From JACCZX01 sp963791315 (GTDB lineage Bacteria; Pseudomonadota; Gammaproteobacteria; Burkholderiales; Burkholderiaceae_F), in NCBI GenBank assembly GCA_963791315.1, contig CAWBRQ010000002.1, positions 124,001-188,000 on the forward strand: a DNA stretch of 64,000 nucleotides. The letters are read 5' to 3'. Below, piece after piece: positions 56,343 through 63,800 of the stretch. The first letter of the stretch is position 1, and every line of letters starts with the position of its first letter. Under the pieces are notes generated by a model, which was not told where the DNA came from, ran no database searches, and saw nothing but the letters and a program-made list of their open reading frames with translations. The position numbers and the translations under genes were made by a program.

Positions 56343-57651
56343 CTAGCAGGCGCTGCTCGCCAGCGCCTGCTCCAGATCCCACAGGATGTCGTCGATCGAT
56401 TCGATGCCGATCGATAGTCTCACCATTTCGGGCAGCACGCCGGCCGCCCGCTGGTCCTCTTCGGACAGCTGGCGGTGTGTCGTCGAGGCCGGATGGATCA
56501 CCAGCGACTTTCGCATCGCCGATATTCGCCAGGTGCGACAGGAACTGCAGACCGTCGATGAACTTTTCGCCGGCGGCGGCGCCGCCCTTGATGCCGAACG
56601 TCATCACGCTCGATGCGCCGGGCTCGCCATCGACAAGCGCGTAGATACTTCTTCGCCAAGGCGTAGTACGCGACTCGACCTCAGGCCGGGCCAGTTGACC
56701 CACGCGACGCGCGGATGCGCTTCGAGAAACTCCGCGACGCGACGCGCGTTCTGTACGTGTCGCTCCATGCGAACGTGCAGCGTTTCCAGCCCTTGCAGCA
56801 GCAGCCAAGCAGACAGCGGCGCCAGCGACGAGCCATGCACGCGCAAAACTTCCATGCGCGCCTTCATCGTGTAGGCAAAGTCACCGAATGTTTCCCAGAA
56901 CTTGACACCGTGATAGCCCTTCGACGGCGCCACCATGTCGGGAAACTTGCCGTTGCCCCAGTCGAACTTTCCGCTTTCGACCAACACGCCGCCGATGCGT
57001 CGTGCCGTGTCCGCCGATGTACTTGGTCGCCGAGTGCACGACGATGTCGGCACCCCAATCGAATGGTCGGCACAGGTACGGCGACGCCATCGTGTTGTCG
57101 ATCATCAGCGGAATCTGCGCGTTGTGCGCAATCGCGGCGATCGGCTCGATGTCGAGCACGTTGATCTTCGGATTGCCGAGCGTCTCTGCATAAACAAGGC
57201 GCGTGTTCGGTTGCAGCGCGCGCTGAAAGTTCTCGGGATCGTCGGATCGACCAACGTCGCCTGAATCCCCATCTTGCGGCAGCGTGACGGCGAACTGCGA
57301 ATACGTGCCGCCATAGAGCAGGACTGGACGCAACGATGTGCTCGCCGGGTTGAACGATCGCCAGGATCGCCGTCAGCTGCGCAGCCATTCCCGAACTCGG
57401 TCGCCAGAGCGGCACGGCCGTTTTCAAGCGCGGCGACGCGCTCTTCGAGCACGGCTACTGTCGGATTGCTGATCCGCGAATAAACGTTGCCGAACGTTTG
57501 CAGATTAAAAAGGCTCGCCGCGTGATCGGCCGAATCGAACACGTAGCTGGTGGTCTGGTAAATCGGCTGCGCGCGTGACCCTGTGACCGCATCGGGCAAT
57601 CTGCCCGGCATGCAAGCAAAGCGTCTCGATGCCGAACGCGCGATCGGCCAT
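56343..57651 (-). CDS. metY: O-acetylhomoserine sulfhydrylase / aminocarboxypropyltransferase (frameshifted)
   Basis: A PLP enzyme of the Cys/Met metabolism family, about 436 residues. The start MADRAFGIETLCLHAGQ is followed in the next frame by SRAQPIYQTTSYVFDSADHA and YSRISNPTVAVLEERVAALE. Later frames give LVYAETLGNPKINVLDIEPI, IDNTMASPYLCRPFDWGADI and SATKYIGGHGT with the PLP lysine. It makes homocysteine from O-acetylhomoserine and sulfide. At least five indels lie near 57610, 57400, 57330, 57005 and 56640. The ATG is seven bases after the CoA-binding gene. Confidence 0.9.
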
Positions 57652-57657
57652 CGGTAG

Positions 57658-58143
57658 CTAGTACGGCAATTGGCGCGGACGGCGGGCCGAGATCACGCGC
57701 GTGTTGACGCCGGCCCAGTTAAGGCCACCAAACAGTCGTCCGTGCTCGATCTTCACGCAGCGATTCATCACGACATCAAGCCCGGCAGCGCGTGCCTTGG
57801 CCGCCGCCGCGTCATTAACGACGCCCAGCTGCATCCAAAGAGTCTTTGCGCCGATCGCGATTGCTTGGTCTGCGAGCGGCCCGATGTCTTCGGCCTTGCG
57901 AAAGCAATCGACCATGTCGATGGCACCGGCAGCGCGCGCGGATGCTAGGTCCGGATAACAAGCTTGTCCCAGCAGTTCGCGGTACTTCGGGTTCACGGGA
58001 ATCATCGTGTAGCCGTGCTCGAGCAAATACTTGCCGACAAAAAAACTGGGCCGGTGCCACTCGGCAGAGATACCGACCACGGCAATACGCCGATTGTCGT
58101 GCAGGATTCGCCGCAGTGTCGGAATGTCAGTGCTATCGGGCAT
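57658..58143 (-). CDS. CoA-binding (YccU-like) protein
   Basis: A 161-residue protein with the CoA_binding_2 Rossmann fold. It has RRIAVVGISAEWHRPSFFVG, GYTMIPVNPKYRELLGQACY and KTLWMQLGVVNDAAAAKARA, ending with NRCVKIEHGRLFGGLNWAGVN. Members bind CoA in vitro; the cellular role is unknown. It is the first gene of a pair with metY, a neighbourhood that hints at a link to sulfur amino acid or acyl-CoA supply. The frame is intact. Confidence 0.9.
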   Translation of the reverse strand: MPDSTDIPTLRRILHDNRRIAVVGISAEWHRPSFFVGKYLLEHGYTMIPVNPKYRELLGQACYPDLASARAAGAIDMVDCFRKAEDIGPLADQAIAIGAKTLWMQLGVVNDAAAAKARAAGLDVVMNRCVKIEHGRLFGGLNWAGVNTRVISARRPRQLPY

Positions 58144-58164
58144 CGGCAGATTCTCGCACCCGAG

Positions 58165-58899
58165 TCAGCGTTTTCCTTTCCAGCGAAAGATCTGGTTGTC
58201 GGAGTTCACCAGCCATGGGGTGGGACCGGCAGAAAGCGCAACACCCCCACCGTTGACGCGGTGCCATCGGTCGCCGCTCCAGCGTTGAATGCTGTAGCCG
58301 CCGGGCACGCGATCGGTGCCGAGCATCCACGCCGTGCCATCAGCTGCAACTGTCACGGCCGTTGCGCGACCTGGTAGACGCTGCCATTGCCCGCTAGTTC
58401 GACGCAAGATATCGCCGGCATCGTTGACGACCCACGGGTTGCCGCGCGGGTCAACGTCGATGCGTACGGCACCGCCCGGTATCAGGTCCCAGTCACGGCC
58501 GTTCCAGCGATGAATCGTGAATCCGCCTGCTGTCGGCGTGACGCCGACGACCCACACCGTGCCGTTTGCTCCAATGCCGATATCACGCGCGAGTCCGGGC
58601 AGCTGTTGCCAGCCAGCGGGACCCGCGCGCAGGATCTGCCCGGCGCTGTTTACCACCCATGGATTGCCTTGTGGGTCGACATCGATTCGCACCGCGCCGC
58701 CGGGAACGATTTGCCAGTCGCTGCCAATCCAACGGTAGAGCGAATGGCCGCCTTCGACTTGATCGACACCGACCACCATCGCGTCGCCGCGTGCTCCGAC
58801 GCCGACGTCTGTGGCCAACCCGGGGAGTAATTCCCACTGTGCGAACACAGCGCTGGAGAAAAGCAAAAACAAGACGCCGGCGAATACGCGGATCTTCAT
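58165..58899 (-). CDS. Secreted tectonin-repeat beta-propeller protein
   Basis: A 244-residue protein with a signal peptide ending near AVFAQWE. The rest is a set of tectonin repeats. WELLPGLATDVGVGARGDAM, WQQLPGLARDIGIGANGTVW and WQRLPGRATAVTVAADGTAW recur every 70-80 residues, alternating with two copies of GGAVRIDVDPxGNPWVVNxAG. This predicts a roughly six-bladed propeller. Tectonins bind sugars, including LPS in some animals and fungi. It is divergent from the PEP-CTERM cluster. The ligand is unknown. Confidence 0.82.
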   Translation of the reverse strand: MKIRVFAGVLFLLFSSAVFAQWELLPGLATDVGVGARGDAMVVGVDQVEGGHSLYRWIGSDWQIVPGGAVRIDVDPQGNPWVVNSAGQILRAGPAGWQQLPGLARDIGIGANGTVWVVGVTPTAGGFTIHRWNGRDWDLIPGGAVRIDVDPRGNPWVVNDAGDILRRTSGQWQRLPGRATAVTVAADGTAWMLGTDRVPGGYSIQRWSGDRWHRVNGGGVALSAGPTPWLVNSDNQIFRWKGKR

Positions 58900-59010
58900 G
58901 GGCCGCCTATGCGTTGAAAATGGAAAACCTACGATGCCATCGGACGATTTTTTGCGCAACGGCAAGACTATCTGCCACTCGCTTTAGGATCTGTTTACGG
59001 ACATCGCAAG

Positions 59011-59037
59011 ACGCCACCGTGAGGTGGCGTTTGTGTT
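59011..59037 (+). terminator. Terminator-like hairpin with no gene before it
   Basis: ACGCCACC and GGTGGCGT form a perfect 8-bp stem around GTGA, followed by TTGTGTTT. On the plus strand no gene ends here; it lies upstream of both neighbouring genes. Confidence 0.5.
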
Positions 59038-59110
59038 TGGTGGATGCATGCGAATGAAATGGCCCCGGCGGTGTAGGAGGCCCGCGACGTCTACTCGTTT
59101 CGCACTGGCT

Positions 59111-59127
59111 TGTCGCGGAATTTTACA
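59111..59127 (+). promoter_or_regulatory. Shared upstream element TGTCG-N7-TTACA, PEP-CTERM gene 1
   Basis: TGTCG, seven bases, then TTACA. The same spaced element is found before each of the three PEP-CTERM genes. Here it ends 87 bases before the GG of the -24 box, a normal distance for an RpoN activator site. The outer TGT and ACA are symmetric, as for a dimeric regulator. Confidence 0.6.
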
Positions 59128-59212
59128 AAGCCATCACTGCGCGGTAGCCGCCCCTTCCAGCTTTTCTAAAAAAATATGCAGAAACAATAGGGTGTGACGT
59201 TTCACATGAGGC

Positions 59213-59228
59213 TGGCATGGTCAATGCG
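59213..59228 (+). promoter_or_regulatory. Sigma-54 type -24/-12 promoter, PEP-CTERM gene 1
   Basis: TGGCATGGTCAATGCG has GG and GC separated by exactly 10 bases, close to the consensus TGGCACG-N4-TTGCA. The GC ends 58 bases before the ATG at 59285. Confidence 0.55.
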
Positions 59229-59284
59229 TATCGGTGGGACGGATTTGCGTACTCCAGTAGTCTTCTTGCACCTAGGACACCACG

Positions 59285-60098
59285 ATGAAGCTAAAACCAC
59301 TCCTCGCAATTCTGGTGCTTATGGCCAGCCTGCCCGTCGAGGCAGCACTGATTACCAACCCCAATGATCCACGCACGTGGCAGGGTGCCAAGCGTGGGCA
59401 CGTTTGCCCAGCTCTTTTACGGCAGCAACACCCTCGCAAATCGGCAGCAGGTGGTGAACAACCAGTTGCTCGATGACAGCAATTTCAATCCTACGGGCTT
59501 TTCCGCTGCTACCTTGGTGAAGTCGATTGGCATATCCAGCTCGGGAAGGTCGCTCGATCAACCCAACGCGAGTGATGGCAACGACGGCACATACAACTAC
59601 GTTTTAGGTGGCGCGATTGCCACGGCGGCGAACAGTATTGACGATCTCTGGGTTCAGACCCTGTCACAAACAGTGGGCAATGCCGTTTGGGACCTTGGTT
59701 TCCAGGCCACCAAGGCCGCGATCTTCAACACGATTGATCACGGCCCGCTGCCGCAGGAGGCCATCGAATCCACGGTCTACCTGTCGAACGATCTGATCAA
59801 CTGGACGCCGGCGGTGACCGAGCGTGTGTGGATGGAAGGCATCTACAGCGACACGTCAGTGTTCTGGGATGGCTTCGTCTATGCAGTTGGGACGGGCACA
59901 AACACCACCTTTCGCTACGCGTCCATCATCTGGGGCGGACCTGGCGCCCTGCAAGCCGATGGCGACAACGAAATTAATGGCGTAATGGGGCTGCGAGGTG
60001 ATTTCACGCCGCCTCCGACTGTCCCGGAGCCTACTACCTTGGCTCTCCTCGGCTTGGGGCTTGCCGGTCTAGCGGCCACGCGCCGACGCAAGCAGTAA
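59285..60098 (+). CDS. PEP-CTERM surface protein 1 (one frameshift)
   Basis: A secreted protein of about 270 residues. The signal peptide is MKLKPLLAILVLMASLPVEA. Near 59391 one extra base breaks the frame; joining WQGA to SVGTFAQLFYGSNTLANRQ restores it. The C-terminus is a full sorting tag: VPEPTTLALLGLGLAGLAAT followed by RRRKQ. PEP-CTERM proteins are cut by an exosortase and linked to the surface or to exopolysaccharide. The middle domain, with repeated Asn/Gly/Thr and VYLSNDLINWTP, is not one I can name. A terminator follows. Confidence 0.88.
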
Positions 60099-60113
60099 CC
60101 GAGTCCGCTTCGC

Positions 60114-60147
60114 AAAAGTCCTGCTTCCTGCAGGACTTTTTGTTTTT
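60114..60147 (+). terminator. Rho-independent terminator after PEP-CTERM gene 1
   Basis: A perfect 11-bp stem, AAAAGTCCTGC with GCAGGACTTTT around TTCCT, is followed by TGTTTTT. It starts 16 bases after the stop. Confidence 0.9.
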
Positions 60148-60205
60148 GCGCTCCGTGGCGGATCTGATTGCCACATTCAGCGAAGATGTCGGCGTGACCA
60201 AGCTA

Positions 60206-60222
60206 TGTCGATGCTTCTTACA
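60206..60222 (+). promoter_or_regulatory. Shared upstream element TGTCG-N7-TTACA, PEP-CTERM gene 2
   Basis: Same element as before genes 1 and 3, ending 65 bases before the -24 GG. It shares ATGTCGA-n-GC-n3-TTACA with the gene 3 copy. A second TGTCG starts 19 bases upstream (60187) without the TTACA half. Confidence 0.62.
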
Positions 60223-60285
60223 AGTTAATGGGCCGCTGCCCGTAACTGCGTTTCTTCTTATCGATGATTCAATGGCATAGGCTCA

Positions 60286-60301
60286 CGGCACTTTTATTGC
60301 T
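60286..60301 (+). promoter_or_regulatory. Sigma-54 type -24/-12 promoter, PEP-CTERM gene 2
   Basis: CGGCACTTTTATTGCT matches GGCAC-N5-TTGCT, the sigma-54 consensus, with the exact 10-base spacing of GG and GC. It ends 35 bases before the ATG at 60336. Confidence 0.7.
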
Positions 60302-60335
60302 TTGACGCGCCTAGCCCAATCTGGGGAGAAGCGAC

Positions 60336-61007
60336 ATGGCTTTCAGAAGGAGCACCAGATTTCAGAATGCACTTAAACCGGCGCTTGCTGGTGTAGCCCT
60401 TTTCTTCAGCGTGTCAGCGTCCGCCGATATTTTTCACGGCATCGAATTTCCTGGCGGAGTAGCTTCATTCGCCGACAGTGTCGTTTCCTACAACCCGGCG
60501 TTTGGAGGGGGAGCCGTACCAGCAGCCACTTTCCAAAATGCGTCCCAAGCGCTTGGAGCTCCAAACTTCCCGGAGGGCGTAGACCCGGAATATGTCAGCC
60601 TGGGTGCTGGAGGACGGATTGTGCTGAGGTTCACGAATAACTCGCTGACAGGTAGTGGCAACTCGAATCAGGATCTATGGATCTTCGAGATCGGACCGGA
60701 TGTTGAAGACACGTTTGTCGATATCAGTAAGGATGGATTGACCTGGTTCAGCGTTGGCAAGGTAACCGGGTCAACGAGGGGGGTTGATATCGATGCCTTC
60801 GGCTTTGGTCCATCGGATTTCTTCTCATTTGTGCGATTGACCGATGATATTGCGCTGGATGCCACGAGCGGTACAACGGTCGGTGCTGACATCGACGCAG
60901 TCGGTGCGATTGCGTCCGCCCCGCCAGTTATCACTGTGCCGGAACCCGCAACGCTGCTACTCGTCGCTACAGCTTTTGCAGCGGGAGCACTCAGGCGGCG
61001 TAAGTAA
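60336..61007 (+). CDS. PEP-CTERM surface protein 2
   Basis: A 223-residue secreted protein. The signal peptide is long and basic at the start and ends near SVSASADIFH. The domain FADSVVSYNPAFGGGAVPAA, with ASQALGAPNFPEG, LGAGGRIVLRFTNN and DLWIFEIGPDVEDTFVDIS, is a recurrent module of PEP-CTERM cell-surface proteins and looks like a beta-sandwich. The tag is VPEPATLLLVATAFAAGALR then RRK. The frame is intact. The gene has its own sigma-54 type promoter. Confidence 0.92.
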   Translation: MAFRRSTRFQNALKPALAGVALFFSVSASADIFHGIEFPGGVASFADSVVSYNPAFGGGAVPAATFQNASQALGAPNFPEGVDPEYVSLGAGGRIVLRFTNNSLTGSGNSNQDLWIFEIGPDVEDTFVDISKDGLTWFSVGKVTGSTRGVDIDAFGFGPSDFFSFVRLTDDIALDATSGTTVGADIDAVGAIASAPPVITVPEPATLLLVATAFAAGALRRRK

Positions 61008-61045
61008 GCGTGCGAGTCAATTCTGCACGCAGCTGTTACGGTACA

Positions 61046-61062
61046 TGTCGAAGCGCTTTACA
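61046..61062 (+). promoter_or_regulatory. Shared upstream element TGTCG-N7-TTACA, PEP-CTERM gene 3
   Basis: Third copy of the element, ending 76 bases before the -24 GG. Read with its flanks it is ATGTCGAAGCGCTTTACATC, nearly dyad-symmetric. Confidence 0.62.
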
Positions 61063-61136
61063 TCACGGCGAAGCAGCGCCGACTCACAAGGCAAAAGTCC
61101 TTATCTAATCAGTCTCTTGGCATACCGCTGAACTTT

Positions 61137-61152
61137 TGGACTGACTTTTGCT
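61137..61152 (+). promoter_or_regulatory. Sigma-54 type -24/-12 promoter, PEP-CTERM gene 3
   Basis: TGGACTGACTTTTGCT has GG and GC 10 bases apart and a perfect TTGCT. The -24 half is weaker than consensus (TGGACT instead of TGGCAC). It ends 37 bases before the ATG at 61190. Confidence 0.6.
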
Positions 61153-61189
61153 TGAGGACGCTTGCTCGCCCCTGTGAAAGGAGCCGTTG

Positions 61190-61768
61190 ATGCTTCGGAA
61201 ATTTGCAATGGCGGCGTGCTTGTCGCTCGGCACGCTCGCTTATGGTGCTGCAACCGCCGCCGCCCTCCCTTGTCCGTCGAATATCAGCGGTTTGGTCAGC
61301 GGCGGCGCCTTCTGCCAGTACACACTCGACGCGCCGACGGATGATGTCAGCGCACTCCCGTTCACCGTGAATCAGGAAGCCTTTTTTAGTCGCACGGACT
61401 GGCAGTTCGATTCCCGAATTTTCGACACGCCCAACGGTGCTGGCGGACAAGGCGGTAGCTGGGATATCGCTTCGATCGCCGACCCCAGCTGGACCGACGC
61501 GATGCTGGTCTTCAAGGGTGGCGCGGATGCGCAGTCCGATATGAATGGGTTGGTGGGTTATCTGCTCGAGGACGGAGTGCTGTCCGGCACCTGGGAGTCT
61601 CCGTTCAGAAACCCGCCCTTCACAGATCTCGCGCCCGGCCAGACGCAGAACAGTTTGCACATCAGTCTGTATTTCCGCGACGGCCAGCAAATCGCGGAGC
61701 CGACTACGCTTGCGCTACTTGCGTTCGGGCTCGTGGGCTTGGGCCTCGCTCGACGCCGCCAAGGCTAG
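61190..61768 (+). CDS. PEP-CTERM surface protein 3 (AEP variant of the tag)
   Basis: A 192-residue secreted protein with a GGAG site before the ATG. The signal peptide is MLRKFAMAACLSLGTLAYGA. The domain includes CQYTLDAPTDDVSALPFTVN, FFSRTDWQFDSRIF and DAMLVFKGGADAQSDMNGLV, a pattern I have seen only in PEP-CTERM-type proteins. The C-terminal tag reads IAEPTTLALLAFGLVGLGLA then RRRQG, with AEP instead of PEP. The hydrophobic helix and Arg cluster are normal. It is probably still sorted, but the change is at the exosortase motif itself. Confidence 0.88.
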   Translation: MLRKFAMAACLSLGTLAYGAATAAALPCPSNISGLVSGGAFCQYTLDAPTDDVSALPFTVNQEAFFSRTDWQFDSRIFDTPNGAGGQGGSWDIASIADPSWTDAMLVFKGGADAQSDMNGLVGYLLEDGVLSGTWESPFRNPPFTDLAPGQTQNSLHISLYFRDGQQIAEPTTLALLAFGLVGLGLARRRQG

Positions 61769-61861
61769 TCTTTCTGTAGGAGCCCACAGCGGCTCCCGAA
61801 GCCACATTCTCGGCAAGCGGAGGGCGTGTGGCGCGTTCGTTTAGCACGGTCCGTGCGACAA

Positions 61862-61893
61862 CTGTCCTGCACTGCGTTGCACTTGCAGGACAG
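61862..61893 (-). terminator. Inverted repeat beyond the tmRNA 3' end, possible terminator
   Basis: CTGTCCTGC and GCAGGACAG form a perfect 9-bp stem with a 14-base loop, starting 8 bases past the tmRNA CCA on the minus strand. No good T run follows, so it may act in 3' processing or Rho-dependent ending instead. Confidence 0.4.
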
Positions 61894-61900
61894 AGTGTGT

Positions 61901-62262
61901 TGGTGGAGGCGGCGGGAATCGAACCCGCGTCCGCGAATGATCCAGATCCAGTTCTACATGCGTAGCCGGTCTATTTAATTCTCACCGCGCGCTTGGCCGA
62001 TCGGCAGGCCGACGCGCAGCCAGTCACTGATCTTGACGTCGCCGTCGTGACTCCGGTGACATCCAGCCTCTGTAAATGGCGCTGCTGTTAGTTGCCTAAC
62101 CTAGCCCAGGGGCCAGCTAGTGCAGCGTCTAGCCGGTATTAAGCGGCTAAAGCAAACGCGTCTTCGTTGGCGTTTGTAGTGTTCCAGATGGATTTACGAG
62201 GTGACTGGTCCTCGGCATGCCCTGAGATCCTTCACGACCCACGTCGAAGCCAGGTCGCCCCC
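61901..62262 (-). ncRNA. ssrA: Transfer-messenger RNA (tmRNA)
   Basis: A 362-nt tmRNA that rescues stalled ribosomes with SmpB. The 5' end GGGGGCGACCTGGCTTCGAC and the 3' end GGTTCGATTCCCGCCGCCTC-CACCA pair to form the acceptor stem, with one G-U, and the T arm is standard. The tag frame at 62171-62139 encodes ANEDAFALAA followed by TAA, with GCC as resume codon. The ALAA end is the normal ClpXP/ClpAP degron. This is a one-piece tmRNA, with no permuted form. Confidence 0.96.
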
Positions 62263-62272
62263 AAGAAACTGA

Positions 62273-62278
62273 ATTGTA
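62273..62278 (-). promoter_or_regulatory. Likely -10 box of the tmRNA gene
   Basis: On the minus strand TACAAT lies ten bases before the first G of tmRNA. No good -35 lies at 16-18 bases; TTGATT is 28 bases upstream. The call rests mainly on the -10. Confidence 0.35.
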
Positions 62279-62333
62279 CGCATGTACATGCGATGCTCGG
62301 GCGAGAAATCAAGCCGTATTCGAGCTTGTGCGC

Positions 62334-62999
62334 CTAATCTTGGCGTAGCAATCGCAAAATTTCTGGCGGTGAGTGGACGACGGCATCCGCGCCCCACTGT
62401 TCGTACGGCAACCCGTTCCCCAGATAACCGTAGCTCGCAACCACGGTACGCATGCCAGCGGCATGTCCCGCGTCAATGTCACGCTGATCGTCACCGACGT
62501 ACATTGCTGCGCTCGCATCCACGGCCACCGCGTCGAGCGCATGCAGCAACGGCGCGGGGTGGGGCTTTGAAAACTTCGTGGTGTCGCCACTGACGACGCA
62601 CGCCGCGCGGTCCGCAAGATTCAGCGCGTGCACCAGCGGCAGCGTGAAACGCGCGAACTTGTTCGTGACGATTCCCCATTGGATGCCACGCTGCTCGAGC
62701 TGCTGCAGCGTGTCGTCCATACCGGGAAACAGCGCAGATTCCACACACAGCGCCGATTCGTATTCGCGCAGGAACTCGAGACGCAACTCCGCGTAACGAG
62801 CATCGTCCGTCGTTACGTTGAATGCCCGGCCCACCATTCCCCGCGCGCCGTGCGACACATAAGGACGCAGCTCGCCGATCGGCAACGGTTCGATGCCACG
62901 CGCGATCAGCATTCGATTGGCTGCTGCCGCAAGATCAGGCGCGGTATCGACCAGCGTACCGTCGAGGTCGAGCAGCATCAGCCGGACGGCCGGCTTCAT
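62334..62999 (-). CDS. gph: Phosphoglycolate phosphatase
   Basis: A 221-residue HAD-superfamily phosphatase. Motif I is LMLLDLDGTLVDTAPDLAAA, with the nucleophile Asp, then VTNKFARFTLP (motif II), KPHPAPLLHAL (motif III Lys) and YVGDDQRDIDAGHAAGM (motif IV). It removes 2-phosphoglycolate formed in DNA repair. The start overlaps the ubiG stop (TGA/ATG), the usual ubiG-gph pair of betaproteobacteria. The frame is intact. Confidence 0.94.
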   Translation of the reverse strand: MKPAVRLMLLDLDGTLVDTAPDLAAAANRMLIARGIEPLPIGELRPYVSHGARGMVGRAFNVTTDDARYAELRLEFLREYESALCVESALFPGMDDTLQQLEQRGIQWGIVTNKFARFTLPLVHALNLADRAACVVSGDTTKFSKPHPAPLLHALDAVAVDASAAMYVGDDQRDIDAGHAAGMRTVVASYGYLGNGLPYEQWGADAVVHSPPEILRLLRQD

Positions 63000-63700
63000 C
63001 CGGGTTTGCGGCACGCCATCAAGTAGTTGACGTCGGTGTCGCTTCCCAATGACGCGCTCTTGGTAAATGGGTTGTACTGCATGCCGATCACTTCGCACAC
63101 TTCGAGGTCCGCTGCGCGCGCATGGCGCGCGAGCTCGCTCGGTTTCAGAAACTTGGCGTATTCGTGAGTGCCGCGCGGAAGCAGATTCAGTACGTATTCC
63201 GCACCGACGATCGCCAGGGCGAATGCTTTGGCGTTGCGATTGATCGTGGAAAAAAACACCCAGCCACCGGGCCTCGTCAGTCTGGCGCAGGCGCTGCACC
63301 GTTTGCGCGGGTTCCGGCACGTGTTCGAGCATCTCCATGCATGTCACGACATCGAAGCTTTCGGGCTCCTCTGCGGCGAGGGTCTCGGCGGCACACTCGC
63401 GATACTCGCACGCGCGATCCGGAGTCGAGTGCATGCAGCCGCGCGACTTTCAGCGGCTTTTCAGCCATATCGATACCGGTGACGAAAGCGCTCTTTTGCG
63501 CCATCGCCTCGGTCAACACGCCGCCGCCGCAACCCACGTCGAGGACTCGCTTGCCCGCAAGGGAGGCATGCTGGTCGATCCAGTCGAGACGTATCGGGTT
63601 GATGTCATGCAACGGACGCATCGGTCCTTCGCGGTCCCACCAGCTTGGCGGCCAGCTCGCTAAATTTGAGAAGCTCCGCCTGATCGACGTTGTCGCCCAT
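62996..63700 (-). CDS. ubiG: Ubiquinone biosynthesis O-methyltransferase UbiG (frameshifted)
   Basis: A SAM-dependent methyltransferase of ubiquinone synthesis, about 235 residues. The start MGDNVDQAELLKFSELAAK leads, after removing one C near 63650, to WWDREGPMRPLHDINPIRLD. The SAM motif is RVLDVGCGGGVLTEAMAQ. Then come VVTCMEMLEHVPEP and FFSTINRNAKAFALAIVGAE, with YNPFTKSASLGSDTDVNYLM at the end. Further breaks lie near 63420 and 63265. This is probably sequence error. It is coupled to gph. Confidence 0.92.
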
Positions 63701-63740
63701 GCGTCGGATGTTACGCAACCGCGAAGGTGCAACGCGGAGG

Positions 63741-63768
63741 CAAAAAAAAGCCCCGCCGAAGCGGGGCT
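63741..63768 (-). terminator. Rho-independent terminator of the OmpA-family gene
   Basis: AGCCCCGC and GCGGGGCT form an 8-bp stem around CGAA. On the minus strand it ends in a run of eight T. It lies 33 bases after the stop of the OmpA-family gene and before ubiG. Confidence 0.88.
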
Positions 63769-63800
63769 AGTTTGCGCAAGCTTCCTTATTAACGACTTGG

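Larger units (their letters stand above)
58900..59284. other. Divergent intergenic region, tectonin gene / PEP-CTERM gene 1
   Basis: No gene was seen. The region holds a terminator-like hairpin (59011), the shared upstream element (59111), a TGTGA-CGTT-TCACA dyad (59193-59206) and a sigma-54 type promoter (59213), the last three pointing to PEP-CTERM gene 1. Confidence 0.6.

Noticed and set aside
58920..58990. A sigma-54 promoter for the tectonin gene
   Set aside because: The only candidate on the minus strand has 11 bases between the GG and GC equivalents, one too many.
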